64,000 nt of DNA. Origin: Rhodamnia argentea. Lineage: Eukaryota > Streptophyta > Magnoliopsida > Myrtales > Myrtaceae. A program made the translations under genes and the position numbers. Below are positions 34,307-45,321 of the stretch, piece after piece. Position 1 is the first letter of the stretch. Every line of letters starts with the position of its first letter. The stretch spans positions 21,115,861 to 21,179,860 of the forward strand of contig NC_063154.1 in NCBI RefSeq assembly GCF_020921035.1, read 5' to 3'. The notes beneath the pieces are model-generated. The model was not told the origin of the DNA. It did no database searches and saw only the letters and a list, made by a program, of their open reading frames with translations.

Positions 34307-34599
34307 CTCTAAAGGTCTCTATTCGCCGGTTTGCCTCGCCAACCCTTAGCCACCATCAATCAAACCAGTTTCCCTTTTCATGTCATTTCTTTACTATGCA
34401 CCCACAAGACAAGTCAGAGAAATTTACTGCTTTCTCCTATCGTCTGTACTCGCTTCCTTTCTTTTCTTTTCCTTTCCATTATATTCCATTCTCTCCTCGC
34501 TTAGATAACAAAATAAGGTGTCGGTGAAATCTCAACTTTGGAATTGGGGGAGGTCGACTGTTCATACTTCAGTTCTTGAGATGAAAAAATTATTTACAC

Positions 34600-34844
34600 G
34601 GCTCCATTAGTTTCCCGAAAAAAAGAATGATGTGAAAAATAATTTCTTAAAGATGATAGCTCATATAGTTCATAAAGATAACTGAACAAAAACTATTTTT
34701 ATCGTCCACGAAAATGCTTAGACATAAATCGGAGTCAATGATAAAATTTTTCATTACCTAATTATTTTAAGTAATATAAAATATCATTTCCAAGAAAATA
34801 TTTTCCCAATCAATTAATTAGTTTTCGGGAAACTAAACACAACC
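34600..34844. mobile_element. Short MITE, family H
   Basis: The 15-base arms ttagtttcccgaaaa and ttttcgggaaactaa are perfect inverted complements. The interior is A+T-rich and includes atttttatcgtccacg, shared with 23.9-24.2 kb. The target duplication is not clear. Confidence 0.6.
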
Positions 34845-35039
34845 TAAAGGCAACTCCATGGTCCGCCAATGAAGGAATCCTCGGGTCGTAAAGGATCATA
34901 AATGCTTGCATCTTCCAGTAACTCTTGTAAAAAATGTTATAATCCACAATTAAGGTTTACTCTCTTTATTTAAAAAAAAAAAAATTAGACGTCGTCCCAC
35001 CACCACGTCCTTAGAAAAGAGAGGTGACAAAATGGGTCT

Positions 35040-35570
35040 AAAATCCATATTTAGTAGGGTGGATCATAAATGAGTTGTATTAAGTTTTAAAAATAAACTT
35101 AGATGGCTAGTAAATGGATCGCCAAAAATTTCTTAAAGGAAACAAGAACTATATTAATTATTTTGATTTTTTATAATTTTTTCTTTTTCTTTCCTTTTTG
35201 TCTTTTTGTTTTGAAATCCAGTAAAGGTCGTCGATCGACCCTCGCCGAAAGCAGACGAGGACCGTGAAGCCCTTGCCCAGACGGCTACTAGGCGAGGGCC
35301 CCACCTCGCCCGTGGCCTGCCAAGGCTTTACGGCTCTCCTAAAGGGCCGAACTTAGAAGACATAAAAGAGAAAAAAAAAGAAAATTCAGATTTGTATTGT
35401 TTCAATATTTCAATATTTCTTTTTTAATTGTAAAATTATCCATAATGTTTTAGCAATGTTATTCTTAAAAAAAAAATTCTTATAATTTTTTTCCTAGATT
35501 GAATTAAATATGGAAGTGTTTTAGTAATATATGTCGGGTTGAAAATGGGTTGAATATAGGTCGAGAAATT
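35040..35570. mobile_element. Repeat with G+C-rich core (family E)
   Basis: A+T-rich flanks enclose a G+C-rich island at 35,220-35,345 with words such as ccctcgccg and ggcgagggcc, as in families A, B and D. The flanks contain phrases (ggtggatcataaatg, aatgggttgaatatagg) that recur loosely near 26.2 and 42.8 kb. Inverted ends are weak, so the boundaries are rough. Confidence 0.35.
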
Positions 35571-35599
35571 TGCATTGCAATATATTGCTTATATTTCTA

Positions 35600-35650
35600 G
35601 CAATGGATTGTGAATCCACCATGTGCGAGTTCAATTCCCGTCATTCGCCC
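35600..35650 (+). pseudogene. Organelle-type trnH-GUG fragment (3' half)
   Basis: The sequence caatggattgtgaatccacc followed by a gttcaattcccg T-loop and attcgccc acceptor strand matches the 3' half of the plastid-type tRNA-His, anticodon GTG. The 5' acceptor strand and D arm are missing, so it cannot fold as a tRNA. Plant mitochondria also carry plastid-derived trnH, so the donor may be plastid or mitochondrial. A few base changes suggest an old insertion. Confidence 0.75.
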
Positions 35651-35681
35651 ATAAAAAATCAAAAGTTGATCGAACTATTTA

Positions 35682-36183
35682 GGATTAATACCACAAAAAA
35701 CTATAAACCGGTACAATTGTGACAAATTTGTCATACACTATTTTTTGACCACGAAATACCCCAAACCGGTACTCATGTGATAAATCTACCCCAAGCTATT
35801 TTTTGACTACTAAAAATCATAAATCGATAAATTTGTGATAAATTTACCATAAATTAATTTTTTTACCACAAAAAACTCAAACCGGTATACCCGTTACAAA
35901 TTACCCTTCGTTAAATTGGGTTAATACTTCGTGATACAAATGTGACAAACATAGGGTAAAAATCCTAAACGGGTACACTCATGAACTGTCACGTGTCATC
36001 CAACTCAGCAATCTTACGATTAAATTTAACGAAAACTAACGGAGCGTAAATTTGTCACGGATATACCAGTTTGGGATAAATTTGTTACAAACGTATCGGT
36101 TCGGGGTTTTTTGTGGTTAACAAATAATTTGTAGTAGATTTATCACATGTGTATCGGTTTGGGGTTTTTCGTGATATTAACCC
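35682..36183. mobile_element. Mutator-type MITE with 9-bp target duplication
   Basis: The terminal inverted repeats start GGATTAATACCAC and, on the complement, GGGTTAATATCAC. They continue through aaaccggtacaattgtgaca-like sequence for over 50 bp. The exact 9-bp direct repeat aactattta flanks both ends (35,673-35,681 and 36,184-36,192). Its 502-bp length and lack of a transposase frame make it non-autonomous. A 9-bp duplication is the Mutator signature. Confidence 0.85.
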
Positions 36184-36564
36184 AACTATTTATGACTAGA
36201 TTCATACTCTATCCGACTCACCCTTTTGTTAGTCTATTAGAAAACAACCTTACTATAAAACGATGTGATGCACTTTACAATGTCTATGAAGCTTTATTCT
36301 TTTATGCTCTCTTGTTTCAACGGAATCGAATAATGCCAATATTAATGTTGGAAATTGGGCCTAACGGTCCCAAGATTAGGGCTGAGCATGGATTCAAAGT
36401 AGACCGAGGATCGCGTCGGATCGATCACCAATTTCGGGTTCACGTGGTTGCCGGTTCGATTCCTTTCCTAATTCCAGAAAAGCGGAATCGATGTCGTGTG
36501 ATTCGGTTCCCAATTTGTAGATAAGAACTGAATCGGGGAATCGACCAATTGGACGGAGAACTTG

Positions 36565-36690
36565 GAGGAAGCAGCTATTCGATAGCTTTTAACTGTGAGA
36601 AATGACACCAGGGTCGGTGGACCTGCCGAAGGAGCTCATCTTCACATTGTTCATTTGTGGGATGCAAGCTCGTCCTTGGATCTGATAAAG
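36565..36690 (+). pseudogene. Allantoinase exon fragment
   Basis: One frame reads EEAAIR, a stop, then LLTVRNDTRVGGPAEGAH and LHIVHLWDASSSLDLIK, matching an internal exon of plant allantoinase, the ureide-pathway amidohydrolase that opens allantoin. The His-rich HLHIVH is part of the metal-binding core. Similarity stops at DLIK, followed within three bases by a gtatc that could be a remnant donor, and no further exon is visible within about 1 kb. The in-frame TAG (36,583-36,585) and missing exons mean it is dead. An isolated exon with possible intron edge suggests a genomic fragment rather than a processed copy. Confidence 0.65.
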
Positions 36691-36699
36691 GCGTATCAT

Positions 36700-38379
36700 C
36701 TTTTATCACCTCCTGTGAATAGTACCAAAATACCAGAAGTGTGGAGAATTTCTGCAAAATCTTTTTATGCTCTTCTGGACATTATTGCACTTCGAGTTCA
36801 GTTGGAGGTCCCCAATACAAATTGTTGGATTCTTGAAACTTGTTTTTTTTTTTTTAAATTTTATTTCTTGTCTGTAGAAAAATGTTCATAAATTTATTTT
36901 ATAGAGTGAATATGCAAGATTTTTTCAGTGGAAGATTAGTAGCAATTATTGCCGAGTCAGTTGTGATTCATCTGCTATTGACAAGTGAAGATTTATATTA
37001 TAGTTCATTTTTATTTTACTTAAGGATGTAGTTGTATCACGGAAAATTCAAGATTTATAATTTTTTTTTTCAAAAAATAATCTGTTATATCGCTCACAAA
37101 ACTGAATAAATACAAAATATTTTTTTTATTACCCCCAAAAATAATTAGACATAAACTGTCACAGATAATGAAAACATTTTTCTCTTAACTAATTTTTTTG
37201 AGAGATGTAATCAATCATTTTTAAGACTATATTTTCGGAATTTTCGTTGACTAATTTTTTCTAAAAGATGTAACCAATTATTTTTTAAAAAATATCTTTT
37301 AAATCTCGAATTTTTCGTAAAACAAACGAAGCCGAACTAAAAATGAAACAAAAAAAAAAAAGGTGAAGAAGAAAATGACGGTGCGATCGCAAAACGACGT
37401 TGCGAGAACCATGGACACGGCAACGGGAACTCGACAGGGCGGGGGCATATCCGTGATTTCACCGTTTAGATATTTTCTCCAGAGGGACCCAATAAAAGAA
37501 ATCTTCAGCGAAAGTAATAACAAGAGGGAACGAAATATGCCCACCAGCCACCAGCACCGCAGCGTCACTTGACCCCCCCGGGCCCACCGAATCCCCACCG
37601 CCTCCGGCTCGATTTTTCTCCTTAACCACGGTTAGTGCCTCGTGCGTCTCGTGTGACTCCGGGTCAACTCCGTCGTTGACTCGCCCGGGGGACTCCCGGC
37701 CAACTCAGTTGACGGAGCTCCTTCCTTACGTGCGCGCGTTCTTTCCCCCTTTGTCGTCCTGTCTTCCTTTTCTTTTCGTAGCGACGAGTTTGGTGACGAA
37801 CTCGCTTTGAATTCGGTGGAGGAGACACGGAACGAATTTTTAAATTTTCGGGAACGAGAGATTTCCGACACTAAGTCGCGACTACTCCGTCAATCACTCG
37901 AAAATAACGTTATTTTGAAATTATCACTCCACATCTCGTTAAAAATATTAAAAACATCTATTATCGAAAAATACGGCCGTTCACGCTAATCCAAAAACCC
38001 GGTATTTTTTTTTATAGCAAATGCAATGCGATATTTCAAACTCAAATGTAGCCAAAAAAAAAAAAGAAGAAGCATAACATATCAATTTACTCTTTTGAGA
38101 TAAATTGCAATGATACGCTACGACAAAATCGGTATCATTATATGGATGTTCGACATAATTATTGAAAAATTAGCCTTCATTAACGTGTCACGTGCTAAAA
38201 CTTTACACTTGAGTCTCCATTGTCATAAAATTGCTGTATATCGTAAACTCATCTCACGAAAATTATTCAAATTTTGACTGATTTTCTATTTGTCCGTGTT
38301 TAAAATGCTGTCTATGTTTTTCTCCCCTCCATATTATCCATGTGCTAATCTTGCTAGCAATTGAAATCTGCCATACTTA
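36700..38379. other. Intergenic, no gene seen
   Basis: A+T-rich sequence with a family H-like patch near 37.05-37.25 kb and an isolated G+C-rich stretch at 37.56-37.80 kb. No frame shows a recognised domain. Confidence 0.4.
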
Positions 38380-39330
38380 CATTCCATTGACAACGAATTT
38401 CTTGCTAATTGACTCGGTTCATTAGCCGAGGCCTCGATGGGTTATCACCAAGTCATAATTTGATGAAATGTCAAGATATTAAACGAACAAATTTAATTAG
38501 ATTATTGTCTATAAATTTGCCTATTAGTTAAAAGAAAATAAGTCGGCGATGATGTCCATAAAATTTGGCCACGATGTTCCGATAACAAATTAAATATTTT
38601 CGAGGGTTTATTGTTGTAATTACACTTTTGGCATCAAATCCACCCATTGTGAGCAATTTCTCGCATCAAAACAATCGCCACCGCAACCATAATCTCAAGC
38701 TAATTGTTCTTGGTAGCCCAACTGCTAAGCGAGGTAACTAACTTATTTTTTCTACCATTGACCATGAATTCTTATTGATTGACTTGCTTCACCCATCAAA
38801 GAACAGCGATAATAATGTTTCTATGGATTTACTTTTCGAGTGGCGTTGAGGTATTTAAGTGACGAGATAAATCAGTTAATTTAAATTAAAGAGGACAAGA
38901 AATGTGTCGGGGCCACATAGGTTGTCACCAAACTTATAATTCTTGTCTCTAAATTTGCCCATTACTTGTTTTTTTCATCAGAAATTTGCCTATTAGTTAA
39001 AAAGAAGATTCAATTATGAAGTCTCAATAGCATATTAAATATTTTTCAGGCTTTGTTGTTGTAATCTCGCTGTTGGCATCAAATCCCAACTCATTCCTAT
39101 CATTTCTCGTTTCAAAAGAGTCGCCACAACAATCAGAATCTCATGCTAATGCTTTCGTAACTAACTTATTTTTTCTGTCCTCAATGATAAATTCTTCAAT
39201 TAATTGACTCACTTCACCTCGTTTGAAAAAGAAATCACCATAAAATCTTTATAAATGTGTTTTTCTAGTAGTGTCGAGATATTTAAGAGACCCGATAAAT
39301 CAATGAATTTAAATTAAAGAGAGGAGAAGA
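38380..39330. repeat. Degenerate tandem duplication, unit about 430-445 bp
   Basis: actaacttattttttct occurs at about 38,738 and 39,168. Around it, matching blocks recur in the same order: aaatttgcctattagtt, ggcatcaaatcc, atctcaagctaat or atctcatgctaat, and gatattta- or ggtatttaagagac-like words. A third, partial copy starts near 38,385 (aatttcttgctaattgactc). The copies are diverged and non-coding. They end about 400 bp before the GRP gene. Confidence 0.6.
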
Positions 39331-39622
39331 TCCACATTTCGACATTGGGTCATCCATAAAATAGACAATTAGTGGGAAGTTAACTCAGAATGAGCCGTTT
39401 GAATCCTTGGATTGGGCTTAGGACTAGGATTAGGTTGACAGCCTTGCAAGTTTCAATTGTCCCTACCCTATGCCTTCCTGTGGCAGGCATGATCCTAGTT
39501 CCCACTCATCCATGCATCCACATCCAAACACCCGCGTAACACTAACCATGGTTAGCACCTTAACCACACTGAGCGCAATGCGCACCCCCAACCTTAACCC
39601 TAGTTCGACGCCCCGCACCCGC

Positions 39623-39630
39623 TATAAATA
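39623..39630 (+). promoter_or_regulatory. TATA box of the GRP gene
   Basis: TATAAATA lies 120 bp upstream of the ATG in a C-rich promoter, a spacing typical for strongly expressed plant genes. A telo-box AAACCCTA (39,681-39,688) and a CT-rich leader follow. Confidence 0.8.
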
Positions 39631-39742
39631 CCCGCTCTCCAGCTGGTCAGGCCTTTCATTGCTCTCCACCGGAGGCGTGTAAACCCTAGAAACCGCCTCT
39701 CTCTGGCTCTCTCTCTCTCGAAGGGTTCTCTCGATTTCTTCA

Positions 39743-40542
39743 ATGTCTTCCGCAGAGGTTGAGTATAGGTGCTTCGTCGGCGGTCTCGCTTGGGCCACCG
39801 ACGACCAGTCCCTCGAGAGGGCTTTCAGCCAGTTTGGGGAGATCCTCGAATCGAAGGTCCGTTTGTCGCAGCAGGAGATCCAGATCTGACCGCGATCCGA
39901 ATCGAATCCCGATCCGTTCCGATCTGATCTGATCTGTTTGTGTTACTTGATACTATGTTCTCTCTGTGTTACTCTTGAAAAAATTTTTGTTACTGTGACT
40001 CGAATCGGTACGTCCATCTTCATCTTTTTCGCCAGAGACGGAAGATCGATCGATAACACAGCTTTGTTTTTTCCTTCTCCCCCACGGTGCGCTTTGGTCC
40101 CGGATCTGATGCGTACGCCGTTGAATTTTTGTTTCAGGTCATCAACGATCGCGAGACCGGGAGGTCCCGCGGGTTCGGCTTCGTTACCTTCGGCAACGAG
40201 AAGGCGATGAGGGACGCGATCGACGGCATGAACGGCCAGAACCTCGACGGGAGGAACATCACCGTCAACGAGGCCCAGTCTCGCTCCGGCGGGGGCGGAG
40301 GAGGCGGCGGCGGATTCAGCCGCGGCGGTGGCGGCGGGTACGGTGGCGGCCGCCGCGAAGGAGGCGGTGGGTACAACCGCGGAGGCGGCGGCTACGGAGG
40401 CGGCGGTGGCTACGGAGGCGGCGGGTACGGCGGGAGCCGCGACCGCGGGTACGGAGACGGCGGTTACGGCGGCGGCGGTTACGGCGGCGGCTCCAGGTAC
40501 TCCAGGGGCGGCGGTGCCTCCGAGGGTAACTGGAGGAACTGA
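39743..40542 (+). CDS. Glycine-rich RNA-binding protein, GRP7/GRP8 type (RRM + Gly-rich tail)
   Basis: Two exons, 39743-39856 and 40138-40542, encode 172 residues. The intron (gtccgt...tttcag) splits the RRM at the place usual for this family, after ESK. RNP2 is CFVGGLAW (residues 10-17) and RNP1 is RGFGFVTF (49-56). The residue matching Arabidopsis GRP7 Arg49, needed for RNA binding and modified by the effector HopU1, is present. From about residue 90 the chain is Gly-rich with GGGGYGGG repeats and scattered Arg, Tyr and Ser, ending EGNWRN. In Arabidopsis such proteins are circadian and cold-regulated splicing and RNA-chaperone factors in nucleus and cytoplasm that autoregulate through their own intron. 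This gene looks intact. Confidence 0.95.
39857..40137 (+). other. GRP intron with possible alternative donor
   Basis: The 281-base intron starts gtccgt and ends tttcag. A stop codon follows 30 bases into the retained reading frame. A second donor-like site, tcg|gtacgt, lies near the middle (GT at 40,008). In Arabidopsis GRP7 and GRP8 an intronic alternative donor yields a nonsense-decay isoform. The parallel is by position only. Confidence 0.5.
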
Positions 40543-43308
40543 ACTGAGTTTGTCGGTGCTGTTTTTAATTTTTTTCCCAGTTGGCGCATGTGATCTGAGC
40601 CTAGGTGGGTGTGGTGTCGTGGTCTTATGGTGTCGTGGTTTCGTCGTCGTGTTCGAGTTCTCTGCTTTTTTGATCGATGGTTACTAAGCAACCTGTCCTT
40701 TGCGCATAGATGTCAAAGCAAATGGAAGTATAGTTCTTCGCTCTCAACAATTTACAGCTTTCCTTCTCCGCCACGATCTTCTCCCTCTTCTCTTCTCCGT
40801 CATTGCTGATGCTTTAATTGTGGAGTCGCTTTCGATAGGCGTTGCGTTTCTCTGTGAATACTCTGTGGCGGAGAGACGTGTCAACGGAAGCGTATAGAAA
40901 ATTTGCAACACCAACCTCCCACTTGCAGACTGTGGTCCCAGTTCATTCGATTGGTCGCAGAATTTTCCTTTGGTTGGATTGTTACATTGTTTTTAGTAGT
41001 AGTTGCAAATTGCAAGTTGGGTTCCTGGGCAACCAACTTTTTTTGGTTTTGAATTTTTTTTGTCCTTTTCAAGGCGTTGTTGCTTCCTAATGGTGAACTC
41101 CCTCGAATAAAAAAGATGAGGGATGATTCAAGTTTCCGAAGCATAGATGGAACAATTATCATTTGAGTCAGTGTTAAACAGCGTCGGTGTCCTAATTCGA
41201 GTTGCGCTGGCGCTACCTGTCTGCTGATATATATTTTTATTACATCTGATTTCTCAAAAGCCTTGCAGAAGTTCGTGGTTTTTTTTTTCCCTCCTTGATG
41301 GCTTCGCAAAAACTCTTGGGGGAAGGAGTTTCTTAAATTTTACGGAAATATTGAATCTTTTGTAGGCCCCGCATTGTTTAAGACTGGTAGAGCCTAGCCT
41401 GTAACGCAATGACAACGTCGAAGTAAATAATAATAAAAATAGTTAGCGATGTGCGGAATTGGACTTAGCGAAAGGGTATATGCTTTCCAGCATATGCCTA
41501 GATAGCGTTGCGTTTTAGGGCGGCGATGTAAAAGTATTATCTCCGTCCTTTTCCGTCTCTGTTATATCAGTTTGATACTGAAGGATATGTTTCGGAGGTC
41601 CCCGGTATCTGCGGAGTTGGTGGGATAAGTTGAAAAAACGGGTGCTCCATTCTCAAGTCTTTCCGTGAAATCAAAGCTGAATCTCGATTCCTTTCAATGT
41701 ATCAAATCAAGTAATTCGAAGTATTTGGTTTGATTGAACTTTCTTGACGAGACGGCGGACTGTTTTTGGTTAATTACGTGGCTATGGGTCGTACACTTTA
41801 GGCTGAGTCCTACGTTCGTAAGTCCGGATCCGATCTCGACGTCGTCGTGTAGATTTCGTCCCCTATCAGACCGATTGCTTTGGATATTTAGGGGCCTCCA
41901 TGTTGTCTCATTATTCGATCCTGGACTTGGGTGAGAGTTGGTTCACGTGACGAGGCCAAATCCTTAAAAAGCCCGAGCTTTTGCGCTTGTGATCAATACG
42001 ATACAAACTTTCAAATGTTAAACACCCCACCACCCAAAAAAAAAAAGAAGGGGTTCCTACCTTTGACCATGTCGCGGATTTCGTCGATTCTCACAATTAA
42101 ATCGACGTGCTATGCTGGTGACTATATAGATAACCGAATTAATCATGACAAATCCTAATTTTGTTACAAATAGGCCAATGACATGGCTCGTAGTGAGAAT
42201 GGGCGTAATTTGTGATATGGGTGTCGTCGTTCTCGTTCCATTGGTGAAATATTTGAGTTTTGGTTTTCTCTGCAAAGGTCGTGCTACTATTGTCTCTGGT
42301 GCGAAATGTTAGGCATTTCCTTTCACGTTTGGAGAGGTTTGTGTCCATTTCATCCCATTGCATCCCATCCCACAACATACCTGCACTCATACCCGTCCCA
42401 CCAATTTGCCACCCGCATAGCTTCATCAAATTTCATTAGCCGCCCTGTATTTACAATGCTTTCTTTCCACAGTTTTTAATGGTACTTGTCGACGGAACCT
42501 TGACTGAGTTTAAATGGGTGATACACGTATGAGTTTGAAATTTTTTATGTCATAAAAAATAGTTTAGGGTAAATTTGTCGGCATAATTCGGCATTATTTT
42601 TTGTGACTTTTTTCCTTTCAGAAATTGAGTTTGCATCTTCACGAGCAAAAAGACCATCTTACCCCTCACTCAATCACACATGTCAAGAGGAAACTTCTTT
42701 CCCCTAACAATTAGACTCGTTAAAGGGGTGGGTCAAGCGAGGTTTGGATCGGGTCCCAAATAGATCCATTTAACTCGTTCATGTATAATTTATTGCAATG
42801 CAAAATTAGTTACCCATATACCCAACTTGACCTATATACCCAAAATATACACATATTCAATTCAATTAAGAGAACTTGTTTCTTATAATTTTTAAATATT
42901 GCTAAAATATTTCCATCCAAGTTTAATTAACAATATTCGTAATTTTTATAATTCTTTAAAAAAAATCATATTTTTTTATATTTTCTTTTATATTTTCTTT
43001 CTTTAATTCTTCCTTCTAACTCTGAGGCTCGCCAGCCGATCCTCAATTTGGAAGCCACATGAGTAGTTGAAGCTAGACTCTCAAATAGGAATTACACCAA
43101 ACACTTCACATACAACCAAACTATCCTCATCAAGCTCATTGACCACATGCATCAAACCGTCAACTCTACTTTCAGCAAGCAAAATCGCGCATACGCATTA
43201 CTAGAGCACCACCATTGTTTAAGAGACGGACGACAAAACCAATCAACCCCTCGCGGAGCTACGATTAAGGAATGAGCTCACAGGACCGAAAACCTTGTAC
43301 CCATCCGT
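40543..43308. other. GRP 3' region and intergenic repeats
   Basis: The first few hundred bases should be GRP 3' UTR. The remainder is A+T-rich with no recognised gene. Near 42.72-43.05 kb there are repeat phrases (aaatagatccatttaact, acccatatacccaacttg) related to family E flanks. Confidence 0.4.
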
Positions 43309-43738
43309 CTAAACCTGAATCCCAACAAGCTCAACCAGTTCTTGGACTACTACCGAATTTGACGACTGCGGTTCCTCTTGGAGCTCCTCATCAAGAACGG
43401 ATGGTGAAATGAAGAAGAAGAGGATGAACATAAGTGAAGAATTGTGAACAGAAGTAGAGTAAATGGAAGGACGGAGGCAAAATTGGAAATGGGCTTCCTG
43501 TTCTTCGCAGGTCCAGAGTGAACGTGTTCTGTCGGTGCAAACCTCGGCCCCCACACGTTCCATGGCGTAGAGCTCTGGCACCAGTAGTAGAGGAGATTCC
43601 TCGATTGCTTGGCGACAAGACAAGGAAGTTCGTGCCGTGGACTTTGGAATCACAGTCCCAGCATAGGTTTGCTTGGTCCGACTCGCAGAACATGGCCACG
43701 AGGCTGTTGCAGAGCTCACATGACTTCTTCTTCTTCAT
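43309..43738 (-). pseudogene. B-box zinc-finger (BBX) pseudogene
   Basis: The minus strand starts MKKKKSCELCNSLVAMFCES, then NLCWDCDSKVHGTNFLV: the first half of a plant B-box with its CxxC...C...CxxC...H ligands. Directly after this a 5-bp tandem duplication (gacaagacaa, 43,614-43,623) throws the frame. The continuation is in another frame (QSSTPWNVWGPRFAPT). There the later ligands are also lost: the His after the frameshift reads Gln and the CHxC pair reads YYWC. A third decay step is the missing Cys pair after APT. B-box proteins are light and photomorphogenesis transcription regulators; a short one-box type is the likely source. The acidic frame at the end (DEELQEEPQSS) may be the old C-terminus. 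It appears non-functional. Confidence 0.75.
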
Positions 43739-43810
43739 ATCTCTTTGTGGCTCGCTTGCTTGTTTTAGTTTCAGACTTCCAATGAAGAAGAAGATGAACA
43801 AGAGTCGCAA

Positions 43811-44935
43811 AAGCGACGGTTGTAAATTGGTTCATTATTTTGGCCTTTCATTTTGTAAACCCATTATGGCTGGCCTGCGAAATTAGATGTGCCCTATTTA
43901 TGACCCATTCCAATAATTTTGGATCATTAAAAAGGCTTTGGACCCATTTTGACAGGTCTACTAATCACTCACAAAACAGACCCACTTATCACCCACCTTG
44001 CCGTTGTCCACTCCCCGGCCACCTTGGCCACTAGCACCAGAGCCAACGCCACTATCATCACCTCCCCTTCCTCCCTCTCTATTATTGACTCTCGGTTCAT
44101 CGATTGTAATACTTGCGCACAGTGTGGAAAATGTCTAGATGCGCAACCTCGGTCTAGATTGTACTGGAGGTTGTGATTGTTGTTGTGTGTGAGAGAGAGA
44201 AGCTTCAGAGGTCTCTGTGACAGTGGAAGAGCTATGGCGGACGATGGAGCTGAGCAAGGCTACCACCGTCGTGCCATTACTGGAGGTCTGTTGGTGACAG
44301 AGGCCGGCAATGACGCCACAGGCCATGAGCAAACTAGTAATGTCAAAGGGCTTTCGAGTTGAACAGGGGGAAAGAGGAGGGTGGGTTTTGGGGGGGGAGG
44401 GGGGGATGATGGGATGGCGATTTGAGTTGTGACAAATATTTTCAGGGAAAAATGACAATTTTGCAAATAGAATGACAATGTTATTTGATGTTAGGGGCAA
44501 CATTCATATACTCAAACGCAAACTTACGGTTTATAGAAATAGAGCAGACAAAAGGGAAACAGGGGTAAGAGTCAATGAAGATCATTGGAATCTTTTCAGA
44601 TCACTTCATCCTAAACTTGTCAAACATCTTTAAGAGGAAGATAGTGCCAAATCCATGTTCATGATACTTTCAACTTGTACGTATGGTTTTCTCATCACCT
44701 AATCATATATCTATCTTGTGGAACAATACTCGCAGAGAGCAGGTTAGTTTGGTTAAAACCATAAAACCCACAATTTCCACAGGCCTACTAATCTGAACTA
44801 ACCAGACTTCAACTCACAGCAAGACGGGAACAACTAGGAACCCATCACATTTTAAGTGTTGATCACGAAATGTCATTGTGAAAGAAAAAGTGAAGCATCA
44901 ACAGGGAAATCTATGTCAATAGTCAGGAGTATGTT
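43811..44935. other. Intergenic, no gene seen
   Basis: Contains a short GA tract near 44,192 and a G run near 44,390. The frames on either strand are low in information and have no domain. The part next to 44,936 should be 3' UTR of the 92-residue gene. Confidence 0.4.
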
Positions 44936-45319
44936 CTAGTCTGATACTACCGTTTTAAGAGGCAGCGAACTTTCAACTTCCTGGGCAGAGGCGTTCTTCT
45001 CTGCAACAATCTTTGACATTCCAAACATCTGTATGAGGAAAACACGGAAATAAGTTGGAGCAAGGGGGAGGAGACTACATGATGCATCAAGAGGGTAATT
45101 GCGAAGCTAGAGTGCAATCGAGGAAGATGATACCTTCTGAATTGTCTTTGTGAAACAGCTCTTGTGCTCATCCATGGATGCATTGATGAATTCATCAATG
45201 TGATCCGTTATGTCCTCCAAAAAGGTGGCATCATCCTTCTTCTTCTTTCGACATGAAGTTAGAGGCGGTGCAATGGGGGCAGCGGCGGCGGCATTGTCCT
45301 GTTTTTCCATCTCACTCAT
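44936..45319 (-). CDS. Conserved small plant protein of unknown function (92 residues)
   Basis: Two exons on the minus strand, 45319-45134 and 45028-44936, joined in phase 0 (aag|gtatca...tacag|atgttt). The protein starts MSEMEKQDNA, has an Ala/Pro stretch, a basic patch CRKKKKDD, then DATFLEDITDHIDEFINASM and DEHKSCFTKTIQKMFGMSK, and ends LPLKTVVSD. I recall the 'DHIDEFINASMDEHKSCF...MFGMSK' block as strongly conserved across flowering plants, without an assigned function. There is no signal peptide or membrane segment. The acidic-amphipathic middle suggests a helix, possibly a protein interaction. The first ATG after the acceptor ctcag (exon starts 45,321) is used. A 5' UTR exon probably lies 2 kb upstream. 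Confidence 0.82.
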
Positions 45320-45321
45320 TC

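Noticed and set aside
36388-36480. ccggttcgattcc resembling a tRNA T arm
   Set aside because: No acceptor or anticodon stem can be formed around it.
40328-40687. Ala/Thr-rich frame overlapping the GRP tail
   Set aside because: It is the shifted frame of the glycine-rich repeat codons.
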